NCBI GenBank assembly: GCA_040222235.1
Contig: JAVKDO010000086.1
Location: 37,516 to 101,515 of the forward strand
Source: UBA6059 sp040222235
GTDB lineage: Bacteria > Bacteroidota > Bacteroidia > Cytophagales > Cyclobacteriaceae
Length of the DNA: 64,000 nucleotides
Direction: 5' to 3'
Positions 27,672 to 36,217 of this stretch are shown here, in pieces. The notes under the pieces are model-generated. The model was not told the origin of the DNA and searched no databases. It worked only from the letters and a program-made list of their open reading frames with translations. The position numbers and the translations under genes were made by a program. Each line of letters opens with the position of its first letter. Within the stretch, counting starts at the first letter, position 1.

Positions 27672-28163
27672 ATGAATGACGACTTAGTGAAGCATCTAGG
27701 CTATGCCAACCTCGACACCAGACTCAAACGTATCAGCGACAAGATGTCTCACAGCTTGAGAGCAATGTATAGAGAACTGGGTATGGATACCGAGCCCAAC
27801 TGGTACCTGGTATTGTGGATCGTAAATGAGCATCCCAATGTCTCCGTTATGGAAATCGCCACCAGGTTAAAATTTACCCATCAGTCCGTGATCACAATGA
27901 CCAATAAAATGATCACTAAAGGGTATCTCATAAGCGAAAAAGACCCGGTAGACAAAAGAAAAACCATCTTCAAACTGACCGAAAAAGCAGAAGATAATCT
28001 ACCCCTATTCACCCAGATATGGGAAATCGGAAAAAAGGTCACCTTAGATCTGCTCGATCAAAACACTGAGATCATGGATCATTTGGAACAACTGGAATCC
28101 AATCTGGAGCATGTCACGTTTGGCCAGCGTATTGCTGATGAGTTAAAGAAATATAATCAATGA
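27672..28163 (+). CDS. MarR-family transcriptional regulator
   Basis: 163 aa. The winged helix runs over roughly residues 45-115 (SVMEIATRLKFTHQSVITMTNKMITKGYL, then the wing DPVDKRKTIFKLT). The protein contains no cysteine, so it cannot sense oxidants as OhrR does, even though an OsmC-type gene overlaps its end by 4 bp. A ligand-binding mode is therefore more likely. The 44-bp palindrome just upstream is the probable autoregulatory operator. First gene of a compact operon with OsmC-, cupin- and VOC-type genes. Confidence 0.85.
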   Translation: MNDDLVKHLGYANLDTRLKRISDKMSHSLRAMYRELGMDTEPNWYLVLWIVNEHPNVSVMEIATRLKFTHQSVITMTNKMITKGYLISEKDPVDKRKTIFKLTEKAEDNLPLFTQIWEIGKKVTLDLLDQNTEIMDHLEQLESNLEHVTFGQRIADELKKYNQ

Positions 28164-28633
28164 AAAAGCATCATTACCGCACCTCCCTTGAGTGGACCGG
28201 AAACGAAGGAAACGGCACTCAAGACTATCGGTCCTATAGTAGAAACCATACATTTCAAGCTGAAGGAAAACGCCATGAAATACTGTGCTCTTCTGACCCA
28301 TCCTTTTTAGGTGATCCATCGAGGTACAATCCAGAGGAGCTCTTTCTTTCTTCCATAGCTAACTGCCACATGTTGTGGTATCTGCATCTATGCGCTACTC
28401 ATCAAATCATCGTCACAGAATATCTGGACAGTGCAACGGGTGTCATGCAAGAAGACCAAAATGGCAGTGGAAGGTTCACAGAAGTGATATTGCACCCTCA
28501 AGTAAAAGTTACCCAGGCGAGCATGATTCCCAAGGCCGATGAGTTGCATGAAGAAGCTAACAAAATGTGCTTCATAGCCAATTCTTGCAATTTCAAAATT
28601 GGGCATCAACCCACGGTTTTAGTCCACTCCTGA
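28160..28633 (+). CDS. OsmC-family protein
   Basis: 157 aa. The two cysteines of the OsmC/Ohr fold are seen in IANCHMLWYLHLC and MCFIANSCNFKIG, with YNPEELFLSS before the first. The family reduces organic hydroperoxides or binds related thiol-reactive compounds in the cytoplasm. It overlaps the MarR gene by 4 bp (ATGA), so the regulator and enzyme are co-translated. The Cys spacing suits the YhfA/OsmC-like branch; I would not call it Ohr. Confidence 0.82.
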   Translation: MKKHHYRTSLEWTGNEGNGTQDYRSYSRNHTFQAEGKRHEILCSSDPSFLGDPSRYNPEELFLSSIANCHMLWYLHLCATHQIIVTEYLDSATGVMQEDQNGSGRFTEVILHPQVKVTQASMIPKADELHEEANKMCFIANSCNFKIGHQPTVLVHS

Positions 28634-28687
28634 TCTATACTGCCGATCAAATCTACAGGTATTCACAAGCACTATGACTTACAAAAA

Positions 28688-29053
28688 ATGGACATAAACA
28701 AAGTCAAACTAGTTTCAAAATTAGCCTCATTCAACGACTACTGGTCTCCGAAAGTCGTGGGGGAGCTTAATAGTCAATTGGTGAAGGTTGCCAAATTCAA
28801 GGGAGAGTTTATCATGCATCACCATGACCATGAAGACGAATTTTTCTATGTCATTGATGGTCAGGTATTCATACAATTAAAAGACAAAACGATAAGTTTG
28901 AACAGAGGTGAATTCGTCATCATTCCCAAAGGAGTGGAACATAAGCCCTACGCACCTGAAGAAGTAAGTGTAATGCTGTTTGAGCCTGACTCCACAATAA
29001 ATACCGGCAACATCGATAATGAAATGACGGTAGCTGAGCTAGACAAAATCTAA
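28688..29053 (+). CDS. Cupin-domain protein
   Basis: 121 aa single cupin. Metal-binding motif 1 is HHHDHEDEFFYVIDG (His-rich) and motif 2 is VIIPKGVEHKP. The family includes dioxygenases, isomerases and sugar-binding proteins; nothing fixes the substrate. It follows the OsmC-family gene by 54 bp and shares its last base with the ATG of the VOC gene (TAATG), so it is part of the MarR-led operon. Confidence 0.82.
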   Translation: MDINKVKLVSKLASFNDYWSPKVVGELNSQLVKVAKFKGEFIMHHHDHEDEFFYVIDGQVFIQLKDKTISLNRGEFVIIPKGVEHKPYAPEEVSVMLFEPDSTINTGNIDNEMTVAELDKI

Positions 29054-29513
29054 TGTCATCAATGAGATTTGCCCATACCAATATCGTCAGTAGCAATTGG
29101 AAAGAGCTTGCGGACTTTTACGTAAAGACTTTCAATTGCAAGATTGTACCCCCGCTACGAAAACAATCAGGAGATTGGCTTGACAAAGGCACGGGTCTGA
29201 AGAATGCTAACTTGGAAGGCGCGCATCTATTACTCCCGGTCATGGCGCTAATGGGCCGACACTTGAGATCTACCAATACCAAATCATTGACGAACGAGCC
29301 GCTTCACTACCCAATACACAGGGCTTTGGACATATTGCCTTTGAAGTCGAGGATGTGCAACATGTATTGGAAAACTTCATCGAAAATGGTGGGCAAGCCT
29401 TTGGAGAGATCACAAAAAGAGAAGTGAACGGCGTTGGTGAAATTACTTTTATCTACGCAAGAGATCCGGAAGGAAACTTAATTGAATTGCAGTGTTGGGA
29501 AAAACTTGATTGA
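29053..29513 (+). pseudogene. VOC/glyoxalase-family gene with one frameshift
   Basis: The first frame reads RFAHTNIVSSNWKELADFYV to GAHLLLPV and then loses similarity. The same protein continues in another frame from about 29239 as GHGANGPTLEIYQY, followed by GFGHIAFEVEDV and DPEGNLIELQCW, stopping at 29511-29513. Restoring one G in CCGGT near 29236-29239 rejoins them into a normal ~153-aa VOC protein. Its start overlaps the cupin stop by one base. Either a recent inactivation or a sequencing error. Confidence 0.8.
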
Positions 29514-29543
29514 TTTGAATTAACGGAAGCAAAGACCAAATAC

Positions 29544-29879
29544 ATGAATTACAACAACAGAAAATTCAGACCTGTCCAGAACTCTGAAAATGGGGAAACT
29601 TCAGCAGCAACCATTTTTGAGTATAAGCAGGAGGGCAACATACTCACTTCCGAGTATCAGGGAGGACAGATTCACAAAGGACACCTGATTGGATTGGTGG
29701 ATGAAAGTGGAAAGATCAACATGCGCTATCATCAGGTCAATAGTAAAGGAGAGTTAATGACGGGCATTTGCTCATCAGCACCCGAGAAAATGCCTAATGG
29801 CAAAATACGTCTCCATGAAACCTGGCAATGGACATCTGGAGACCAATCAAGTGGGAAGTCTATTTTAGAGGAAATTTAG
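29544..29879 (+). CDS. Conserved small protein (often labelled N-acetylglutamate synthase-like)
   Basis: 111 aa. NYNNRKFRPVQNSENGE, EYQGGQIHKGHLIGLVDE, MRYHQVNSKGELMTGICSS and KIRLHETWQWTSGD match a widespread small beta-sheet protein family. That family is often annotated as N-acetylglutamate synthase without clear support, and it lacks an acetyl-CoA motif, so function should be treated as unknown. It follows the frameshifted VOC gene by 30 bp and probably belongs to the same operon. Confidence 0.75.
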   Translation: MNYNNRKFRPVQNSENGETSAATIFEYKQEGNILTSEYQGGQIHKGHLIGLVDESGKINMRYHQVNSKGELMTGICSSAPEKMPNGKIRLHETWQWTSGDQSSGKSILEEI

Positions 29880-29919
29880 AAAAAGCCAGTTGTCAATATT
29901 GTGATTAATTAATTGAGCT

Positions 29920-30207
29920 ATGGAGATTAGATTAAACTGTGAGAATTGTGATAAGCCCTTGCCAAATAGTAGTGATGAGGCAATGATTTGCACTTTTGAC
30001 TGCACTTTTTGCAAAGACTGTGTCGACAACATTTTGCAAAATGTTTGCCCAAACTGCGGCGGTGGTTTTGAAAAAAGACCAACGAGACCCAAGCAACATT
30101 TAGAAAAACACCCACCTTCAGATCAGAAAATATTGAAGCCTGTTGACTTGGAGAAATTTCAAGACAAGCTCAATAGGTACAAAGGGATTAAGCCTTCTGA
30201 CAGGTAG
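29920..30207 (+). CDS. DUF1272 zinc-ribbon protein
   Basis: 95 aa. Eight Cys residues are arranged as CENCDKPLP, CTFDCTFCKDC and CPNCGG, a RING-like or double zinc-ribbon pattern seen in DUF1272. The C-terminal half is charged and probably flexible (KHPPSDQK). No function is known. Last gene before a strong bidirectional terminator. Confidence 0.82.
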   Translation: MEIRLNCENCDKPLPNSSDEAMICTFDCTFCKDCVDNILQNVCPNCGGGFEKRPTRPKQHLEKHPPSDQKILKPVDLEKFQDKLNRYKGIKPSDR

Positions 30208-30236
30208 GAATTCGAATAGAGTCTTTAAAAATAAAG

Positions 30237-30276
30237 AAGGCTATTAATCCTGGTTGAAATGAGGATTAATAGCCTT
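30237..30276. terminator. Bidirectional terminator
   Basis: A perfect 14-bp stem (AAGGCTATTAATCC and its complement) with a 12-base loop, with an A-rich flank to the left and a T-containing flank to the right. It lies between the convergent DUF1272 gene and the secreted protein gene at 30301 and can serve both. Confidence 0.85.
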
Positions 30277-30300
30277 TCTCGTTTAAACTAGGAAAAGCAT

Positions 30301-30753
30301 TCAATTACCGACGTTGGCACATAAACACTGAGCGTCACTGATAAGCTTTGGCAATGTGGTTGCGAGCTGACTATCGCTCACGCCTTCAAAGGTTACGTAC
30401 TGCACCTTACCAGAATCATTGATATCCTTTCCAATCTTAATGGTCAATTGAGAGTCCTTTTTTGCAGAGTAGAACTTATAATCCTTCCCCTCCAAGTCTT
30501 GAAGGTCAAAAGAATAAACAGTGGGTACCCCCTGTTTATTTTTAGAGTTTGCCTGATTTGTGACAGTGGCTGTACATCCTTCAAATTCCAATGTATAATT
30601 GGTTTGGAATCCCATTGTCATTGCACCCATATTGTTGCTAAAGACCTCAGCCAACTGCTGCTTTACATCGGCTAAGCTTACCGTACTTTCATCGCATTGC
30701 GCATGAAGATCAACTGCCAGCAATAAGCCAATAGCCAATCCAAAAAGTTTCAT
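30301..30753 (-). CDS. Secreted protein of unknown function
   Basis: 150 aa from the ATG at 30753, giving signal peptide KLFGLAIGLLLAVDLHAQ; an ATG at 30768 is a near alternative. The mature protein has Cys residues at its start (CDEST), middle (EGCTATVT) and end (CLCANVG), suggesting disulphides in the periplasm, and a central beta-rich segment (YTLEFEGC, FDLQDLEGKDYKFY). I recognise no family. Single gene, convergent with DUF1272 across the terminator. Confidence 0.65.
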   Translation of the reverse strand: MKLFGLAIGLLLAVDLHAQCDESTVSLADVKQQLAEVFSNNMGAMTMGFQTNYTLEFEGCTATVTNQANSKNKQGVPTVYSFDLQDLEGKDYKFYSAKKDSQLTIKIGKDINDSGKVQYVTFEGVSDSQLATTLPKLISDAQCLCANVGN

Positions 30754-30819
30754 CGATTTTGTTGTCATCATTTTTAGTTGTTTTCGAATAAGACTTCTCA
30801 TGAGACTGCTTGGTTGCAT

Positions 30820-31235
30820 ACTAGCGGAAATCTATTGTTGATAGCCTTCATATTTTGCAGCACGGATGGCATCTCATACTGCAGTCAATCATTCAATAAA
30901 ATGACTCCAGGCCTCTTAGGAGTAGAAATTTAGCCCTCTCCTTTTATATCGGCGCTGAAGTAACGGATGCATCTCAAGAGTGTCCATTATCGAACGTTCC
31001 AGAAAGGAGGATTACAAATTATACTCATTTCTAGGTATTGTTTGGGGTCAACCTATAGGTTAAGATCTTAATGTTTTGATAAGTGTGTATTATAAGCAAA
31101 TGGAAAGCTGCATCGTTGGCAGGAAGGTGCTTACAAATGGATGAGTATTTGCAAAACCAACAAATTAACAGGACGTTTATAATGGAGATAACGTGGAGAA
31201 TACGCGTTACAATATTTTCATGTGAATAATTATAA
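30820..31235. other. Non-coding stretch upstream of the PIN-domain gene
   Basis: No supported gene. The sequence grows AT-rich toward the PIN-domain gene at 31236 and should carry its promoter and that of the secreted protein on the other strand. No repeat or hairpin stood out. Confidence 0.5.
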
Positions 31236-32279
31236 ATGAACGTAATTCTAGATACTAACGTCATTGGAAGTGATTTTCTAATGAGGTCTCACCGTTTCAG
31301 GATTCTTCTGGATTTCGTAGAAAAAACAGCCTCCACGATTGTTCTACCCAAAATTGTACTTGAAGAACTAATATCTCTTTATAAAAGAAATCTTGATAAC
31401 AATCTCGAAGAAGCCGAAAAAATCTTATCTCAATTGGATAGGTTTTTGTTAAGCGAGGAAAAATTGGGATCAGTACCAAATATTAATATGAGTAAAACCT
31501 TGCGAGAATATGAAAATCACGTTCGTGCGCAATTAGGATCGTTTCAACTGAAGGAGATCGAATATCAGAACTCGTATCTTAGTGAAGTAGTAAGACGGTC
31601 TGTTCAGAGAATTAAGCCTATATCTCCCAAAGGGCAAGAGTTCAAAGATTCAATATTGTGGCTTTCTATTCTTGATTTTCTAAGGGAGGAACGGTCTAGT
31701 GATTCAGTGTTTATTTCAAACAACATAAAAGACTTTGCAAATCAAGATAAGACAGATTTCCATCCGGATTTAAAAACTGAATTGGTAGAAAAAAAGCTAC
31801 TACTTAAACTTTACACATCTCTTAGTGATTTTATAAATGAGCATGCAATTAAAACAGACTTTATCAGTAAAGCGTGGCTTTTGACTCATATCAATTGGGC
31901 TGTGTTAAATCATGGTGCCTTAGAGCAAGGAGGAGTTGCTAGTATTTTTTCTGAAGGTGTGTTTTATGAACAATTCTTATTTGAAAATGATCTTGACTAT
32001 GATGACTTCTTAGATTGGGAAATTACCAGTGCATCTTTCAAAAAGAAAATACCAATGTATTTTATTCATGATTGCGCAGAAAATGATCATTATAGATTAG
32101 AACTGTATCTAGAAGGTTCTGGCGTTGTTAGGTTTGAGGCAAAAGACGAAACACCTTTCAGTAGAGAGCTTGAATTTCACACTTCAGTAGGGGCGGAAGT
32201 AGGGAAAGGTGAAATTATAAATTATTCGACTCCTTACTTTCGCGAAGAATCAGGGCTGATGCTCAAATGGGAGATGTAA
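31236..32279 (+). CDS. PIN-domain protein (DUF4935-like)
   Basis: 347 aa. The PIN nuclease fold covers about residues 1-190: NVILDTNVIGSDF (first Asp), IVLPKIVLEELISLY (Glu), QEFKDSILWLSILDFL (Asp) and VFISNNIKDFAN (Asp). This is the DUF4935 type of predicted RNase. The C-terminal 150 aa form a separate, mostly beta domain I do not recognise. No small antitoxin gene is adjacent, so it may act alone, for instance in a stress or defence response. The gene is visibly more AT-rich than its neighbours, which suggests acquisition. Confidence 0.7.
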   Translation: MNVILDTNVIGSDFLMRSHRFRILLDFVEKTASTIVLPKIVLEELISLYKRNLDNNLEEAEKILSQLDRFLLSEEKLGSVPNINMSKTLREYENHVRAQLGSFQLKEIEYQNSYLSEVVRRSVQRIKPISPKGQEFKDSILWLSILDFLREERSSDSVFISNNIKDFANQDKTDFHPDLKTELVEKKLLLKLYTSLSDFINEHAIKTDFISKAWLLTHINWAVLNHGALEQGGVASIFSEGVFYEQFLFENDLDYDDFLDWEITSASFKKKIPMYFIHDCAENDHYRLELYLEGSGVVRFEAKDETPFSRELEFHTSVGAEVGKGEIINYSTPYFREESGLMLKWEM

Positions 32280-32411
32280 GGACAGACAACAAAAGATAAA
32301 GCGTGTTTTTTTAACCTGGCTATCCCGAGTTTGTAACACAGATGTCATCTCAGGATGCCTTATTGTTCAATACCGTAGTTACTTATCTTGTGTGCGAAAC
32401 AATTCTAATGT

Positions 32412-32891
32412 GTGAATTTACATCCTGAGAACAATCTGGTATTCAGCTATGGAACCTTGAAGCGAGGCTTCCCGAATTATTCCACTATGATGGGAGCAAG
32501 AGCCTCCTACATTGCAGACGCAAGTACGAAATTCAAGTATCCACTATTACTGGCCGGTAGTTGGAATGCTCCATTTATGATTGACTGTAAGAACTACCCC
32601 AATAGCCATAAGATCAAGGGTGAGTTATTTGAAGTCGACGAGAAAGGAATATTAGCACTTGATGAATTTGAAGGGGTCAACCAAGGCTATTACAAAAGAC
32701 TGAAAATTGAAATAGCATATACTACTGAACAAGAGCAGATCATCTCTAAGGTCGCCTGGTGCTATTTCAGTTATGAAAGCTCGGCTGAGCTGCTAGCTGA
32801 CTCCTCAAGGTTTATTTCATTTTTTGGCAAAGAAGCATTGAAAAAATATACCCCTGTACACCTTAGGCCAGCGGACTGGAGAGACAGATAA
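32412..32891 (+). CDS. Gamma-glutamylcyclotransferase-like (AIG2) protein
   Basis: 159 aa, probably from a GTG at 32412 since the nearby ATG is in another frame. VFSYGTLKRGFPNY is the substrate-binding YGTL motif, and GELFEVDEKGILALDEFEG carries the Glu region of the GGCT fold, followed by YYKRLKIEI. The family cyclises gamma-glutamyl amino compounds to 5-oxoproline. Its role here is unknown. Repeat hairpins of the second REP family start 14 bp after its stop. Confidence 0.78.
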   Translation: MNLHPENNLVFSYGTLKRGFPNYSTMMGARASYIADASTKFKYPLLLAGSWNAPFMIDCKNYPNSHKIKGELFEVDEKGILALDEFEGVNQGYYKRLKIEIAYTTEQEQIISKVAWCYFSYESSAELLADSSRFISFFGKEALKKYTPVHLRPADWRDR

Positions 32892-32904
32892 CTTGAAAGT
32901 GACA

Positions 32905-32925
32905 TCCTGAGTTACAAACTCAGGA
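32905..32925. repeat. REP family 2 hairpin, copy 1a
   Basis: 21 bp with 9-bp arms TCCTGAGTT/AACTCAGGA and a 3-base loop. It pairs with an exact reverse-complement copy at 32948-32968, giving an inverted REP doublet next to the 3' end of the RAYT gene. Confidence 0.9.
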
Positions 32926-32947
32926 CAGCTATCCAGTTTTGCTGTTA

Positions 32948-32968
32948 TCCTGAGTTTGTAACTCAGGA
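32948..32968. repeat. REP family 2 hairpin, copy 1b
   Basis: Exact reverse complement of the hairpin at 32905-32925, 22 bp away. It lies 17 bp past the RAYT stop codon at 32986. Confidence 0.9.
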
Positions 32969-32985
32969 TGCCTGCTCAGAATACC

Positions 32986-33537
32986 TTATTCCAATAATAA
33001 GACTTCCAACAAACCTTTTCTTCCTTCGTAATTCCTGGCACTGGAGTACCGATAGTCTGACGCATTATCAACGATACCCGCTACTACCGGATTATCGTGC
33101 AGATACTTCAACTTTTGATCCATGAATGCATTGGAGAAAAGTTCTATTGGATGATTGTCCTGTTTCCAAAACTGAAAGGACTGATTCCTGGAATTCCGCT
33201 CACCTGCTTCCATAAATATCTGTAACATCCAGTCCCTACGACTTTCACCATCATTTTCCTGGATTGCTACGATGATTGCTTTGGAAGTGAACTTCTTGAA
33301 GTCTCTAAGCACATTACTCAAATCACCATTTTTGGCGGATATGATCATATGTACATGATTACTCATAATACACCAGGCATAGATGTCTAAACCTTTTTCA
33401 TTCTGGCAATACCTCAAGGAGGCTAGTACTATATCGGCATAATCTGATCTCGTAAATACATCCACCCACTCTACCACTGCAAAAGTGATAAAGTAGATAC
33501 CGTCCTTATTTCTGATCTTATAGCCTCCTTCTGGCAT
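32986..33537 (-). CDS. REP-associated tyrosine transposase-like protein (RAYT 2)
   Basis: 183 aa. The Y1-transposase fold is shown by YFITFAVVEW, the HxH metal motif AWCIMSNHVHMIIS (His61, His63) and the late YLHDNPVVAGIVDNASDYRYSSA block typical of single-copy RAYT proteins. The nucleophile Tyr would be expected in the helix DFKKFTSKAI, where I see Phe83 instead. It is flanked on both sides by inverted pairs of its own 21-bp hairpin (32905-32968 and 33601-33681). RAYTs cut and move REP palindromes; classic terminal IS ends are absent. A domesticated or altered enzyme is possible. Confidence 0.85.
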   Translation of the reverse strand: MPEGGYKIRNKDGIYFITFAVVEWVDVFTRSDYADIVLASLRYCQNEKGLDIYAWCIMSNHVHMIISAKNGDLSNVLRDFKKFTSKAIIVAIQENDGESRRDWMLQIFMEAGERNSRNQSFQFWKQDNHPIELFSNAFMDQKLKYLHDNPVVAGIVDNASDYRYSSARNYEGRKGLLEVLLLE

Positions 33538-33600
33538 GATGGAAAATTAATCATGTAGAATGAAAAGTCCTGAGATAGTATTCACGTTAGATGAAGCAAG

Positions 33601-33621
33601 TCCTGAGTTACAAACTCAGGA
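33601..33621. repeat. REP family 2 hairpin, copy 2a
   Basis: Identical to the hairpin at 32905-32925. It lies 63 bp upstream of the RAYT 2 start codon and forms a doublet with 33661-33681. Confidence 0.9.
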
Positions 33622-33660
33622 CAGCTGCTTTGCACAGCATTTTTTTCCAGCACAACGTTA

Positions 33661-33681
33661 TCCTGAGTTTGTAACTCAGGA
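33661..33681. repeat. REP family 2 hairpin, copy 2b
   Basis: Identical to 32948-32968, that is, the reverse complement of copy 2a. The 39-bp spacer differs in sequence from that of the first doublet. Confidence 0.9.
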
Positions 33682-33687
33682 CGTAAC

Positions 33688-33725
33688 AAAAAAAAGCTCC
33701 TCACCATTGCTGATAAGGAGCTTTT
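33688..33725 (-). terminator. katG terminator
   Basis: On the minus strand a 10-bp stem AAAAGCTCCT/AGGAGCTTTT with a 14-base loop is followed by a run of T residues. It lies 22 bp beyond the katG stop. Confidence 0.85.
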
Positions 33726-33747
33726 CAATGAATGACTATTCCTAAAC

Positions 33748-35952
33748 TTACTTCAGGTCGAAACGATCAAGATTCATCACCTTGCTCCAGGCAGCAACAA
33801 AGTCGCTCACGAACTTTGCTTCACCATCAGCACAAGCGTATACTTCTGCTACTGCACGTAGCTCAGTATTAGATCCGAAGATCAAGTCTACACGAGTGCC
33901 CGTCCACTTCACATCACCAGTCTTACGATCCCGGCCTTCGAATAGGTCTTGACTGTCAGAAGTAGCCGACCATGTCGTACCAAAGTCAAGTAAGCTAGTG
34001 AAGTAGTCATTGGTCAACTGACCCGGACGATCCGTGAAGACACCATGCTTAGAAGCATCATAGTTTGCATCCAACGCACGCATACCACCTACCAAAGCAG
34101 TCATCTCAGGTGTAGTCAGCTTCATGAGTTGTGCTTTGTCTACAAGCATCTTCTCAGCAGGTACGTTGTGTCCGCTCTTCTGATAGTTTCTAAACCCATC
34201 GGCTAGCGGCTCTAGTGCTGCAAAAGACTCAACATCTGTCTGCTCAGCAGAAGCATCCGCACGGCCAGGTGTGAAAGGTACAGTCACCTCATGACCTGCA
34301 GCCTTAGCCGCCTGCTCGATACCAGCACAGCCAGCGAGCACGATCACATCAGCTAATGATACCGTCTTACCAAAGTCCTTCTGGATACGCTCCAAAGTGT
34401 CAAGCACATTGGATAGTCGAGAGGGATTGTTCACTTCCCAGGTGTTCTGTGGAGCGAGTCTCACACGAGCTCCGTTGGCACCACCGCGCATGTCAGATCC
34501 ACGGAAAGTAGAAGCAGATGCCCATGCTGTAGATACTAGATCAGAAACAGATAAACCTGAGTCAAGAATCTTACCCTTGAGCGCAGCTACATCCGCATCA
34601 TTGATCAAGGCATGATCTACAGCTGGGATTGGGTCTTGCCAGATCAACTCTTCGGCTGGTACCTCTGGTCCTAGGTAAAGCTCACGAGGACCCATGTCTC
34701 TGTGGGTCAACTTAAACCATGCTCTTGCGAACGCATCAGCAAACTCTGCAGGATTCTCATGGAAGCGCTTCGAAATAGGCGCATAGATAGGATCTACTTT
34801 CAATGCCATGTCGGCGGTAGTCATCATCAATGCCTGCTGCTTGGAAGCATCACCCGCTGCGGGTGCCATTCTCGCCTTAGAGGCTGCAGTAGGTGTCCAC
34901 TGGTTAGCTCCAGCTGGGCTCTTCGTGAGCTCCCAATCATAGCCAAGGAGTACGGTGAAGTAGTCATTGTCCCACTGTGTAGGATTAGGTGTCCATGGAC
35001 CTTCTATACCACTAGTGATTGTGCTATCGCCATGTCCAGTGCCATAAGTATTTTTCCATCCAAGGCTCTGCTCCTCGATACCAGCACCAGCAGGCTCTCT
35101 ACCAACATACTTGCCAGGATCAGCAGCACCGTGTGCCTTACCAAAGGTGTGACCACCAGCTACAAGAGCGACAGTCTCTTCGTCATTCATTGCCATTCGG
35201 CCAAAGGTCTCACGGATATCGATCGCCGACTTCATCGGATCAGGATTTCCATTAGGTCCTTCTGGATTGACATAGATCAATCCCATCTGCACTGCGCCTA
35301 GCGGATTCTCTAGCTCACGATCACCAGTGTATCGCTTGTCGCCCAGCCATTCTGTCTCAGCACCCCAGTAGATATCCTCCTCTGGCTCCCAGACGTCTGC
35401 ACGTCCACCGCCGAATCCGAAAGTCTCACCACCCATGGACTCGATGGCGCAGTTGCCTGCGAGTACCATCAGGTCAGCCCATGATAGGCTCTTTCCATAT
35501 TTCATTTTGATAGGCCAAAGTAGCAGGCGCGCCTTATCAAGGTTGCCATTGTCAGGCCAGCTGTTGAGTGGCGCGAATCGTTGCGTTCCAGAGCCAGCAC
35601 CACCGCGACCATCCTGGATTCGATAGGTACCCGCACTGTGCCATGCCATTCTGATAAAAAATGGACCGTAGTGACCATAGTCAGCAGGCCACCAATCTTG
35701 TGAGTCTGTCATCAGATCATATAGATCTTGCTTCACAGCCTTCAAGTCAAGCTTTTTGAACTCCTCAGCATAGTCAAAGTTCTCGTCCATAGGATTGGAC
35801 ATAGCTGAGTGCTGACGCAAGATGTTCAAGTTCAGCTGATTAGGCCACCAGTCGCGGTTAGAGGTACCACCACCAGCGCTTTGCTTTAGTTCTCCGCCCA
35901 TGAATGGACATTTGTCAATGTCATTGATGTCGTAGCTTCCGTTATTTCCCAT
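33748..35952 (-). CDS. katG: Catalase-peroxidase
   Basis: 734 aa, the usual KatG length, with N-terminal catalytic and C-terminal degenerate peroxidase domains. The distal site is FFIRMAWHSAGTYR (Arg101, Trp104, His105); the Trp-Tyr-Met adduct is completed by Tyr in MGLIYVNPEGPNG and a later Met; the proximal heme His is in VALVAGGHTFGKAHG. It removes hydrogen peroxide in the cytoplasm. Monocistronic, with its own terminator and a 265-bp AT-rich upstream region that should hold the promoter; I could not identify an OxyR or PerR site. Base composition is higher in GC than the surrounding accessory DNA. Confidence 0.97.
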   Translation of the reverse strand: MGNNGSYDINDIDKCPFMGGELKQSAGGGTSNRDWWPNQLNLNILRQHSAMSNPMDENFDYAEEFKKLDLKAVKQDLYDLMTDSQDWWPADYGHYGPFFIRMAWHSAGTYRIQDGRGGAGSGTQRFAPLNSWPDNGNLDKARLLLWPIKMKYGKSLSWADLMVLAGNCAIESMGGETFGFGGGRADVWEPEEDIYWGAETEWLGDKRYTGDRELENPLGAVQMGLIYVNPEGPNGNPDPMKSAIDIRETFGRMAMNDEETVALVAGGHTFGKAHGAADPGKYVGREPAGAGIEEQSLGWKNTYGTGHGDSTITSGIEGPWTPNPTQWDNDYFTVLLGYDWELTKSPAGANQWTPTAASKARMAPAAGDASKQQALMMTTADMALKVDPIYAPISKRFHENPAEFADAFARAWFKLTHRDMGPRELYLGPEVPAEELIWQDPIPAVDHALINDADVAALKGKILDSGLSVSDLVSTAWASASTFRGSDMRGGANGARVRLAPQNTWEVNNPSRLSNVLDTLERIQKDFGKTVSLADVIVLAGCAGIEQAAKAAGHEVTVPFTPGRADASAEQTDVESFAALEPLADGFRNYQKSGHNVPAEKMLVDKAQLMKLTTPEMTALVGGMRALDANYDASKHGVFTDRPGQLTNDYFTSLLDFGTTWSATSDSQDLFEGRDRKTGDVKWTGTRVDLIFGSNTELRAVAEVYACADGEAKFVSDFVAAWSKVMNLDRFDLK

Positions 35953-36217
35953 TCTTGTAGATTTTAAAGTTTCCTAGATACATAGATACCATAATATTTA
36001 TTTATTAATCTTATAAAGCTATAGCCTAAGGTTATATGCTTAAGCCCGCACAGATAGCCATGAATTTAGGCAAATCGGCCTTCAGATATTAGCATATGTG
36101 CATGACAAATATCAGTGTGCGTACCCGCAAAATCCGAGGCGACCGACTGTTTGAGAAATTCGCGATATTGTATTTTTACCATGGCCATTGGTCGCTACCG
36201 CAAAATCAAACCGAAGC

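Noticed and set aside
32986..33537. RAYT 2 as a complete insertion sequence
   Set aside because: No IS-type ends or target duplication; both sides carry REP hairpin doublets, the usual setting of single-copy RAYT genes.
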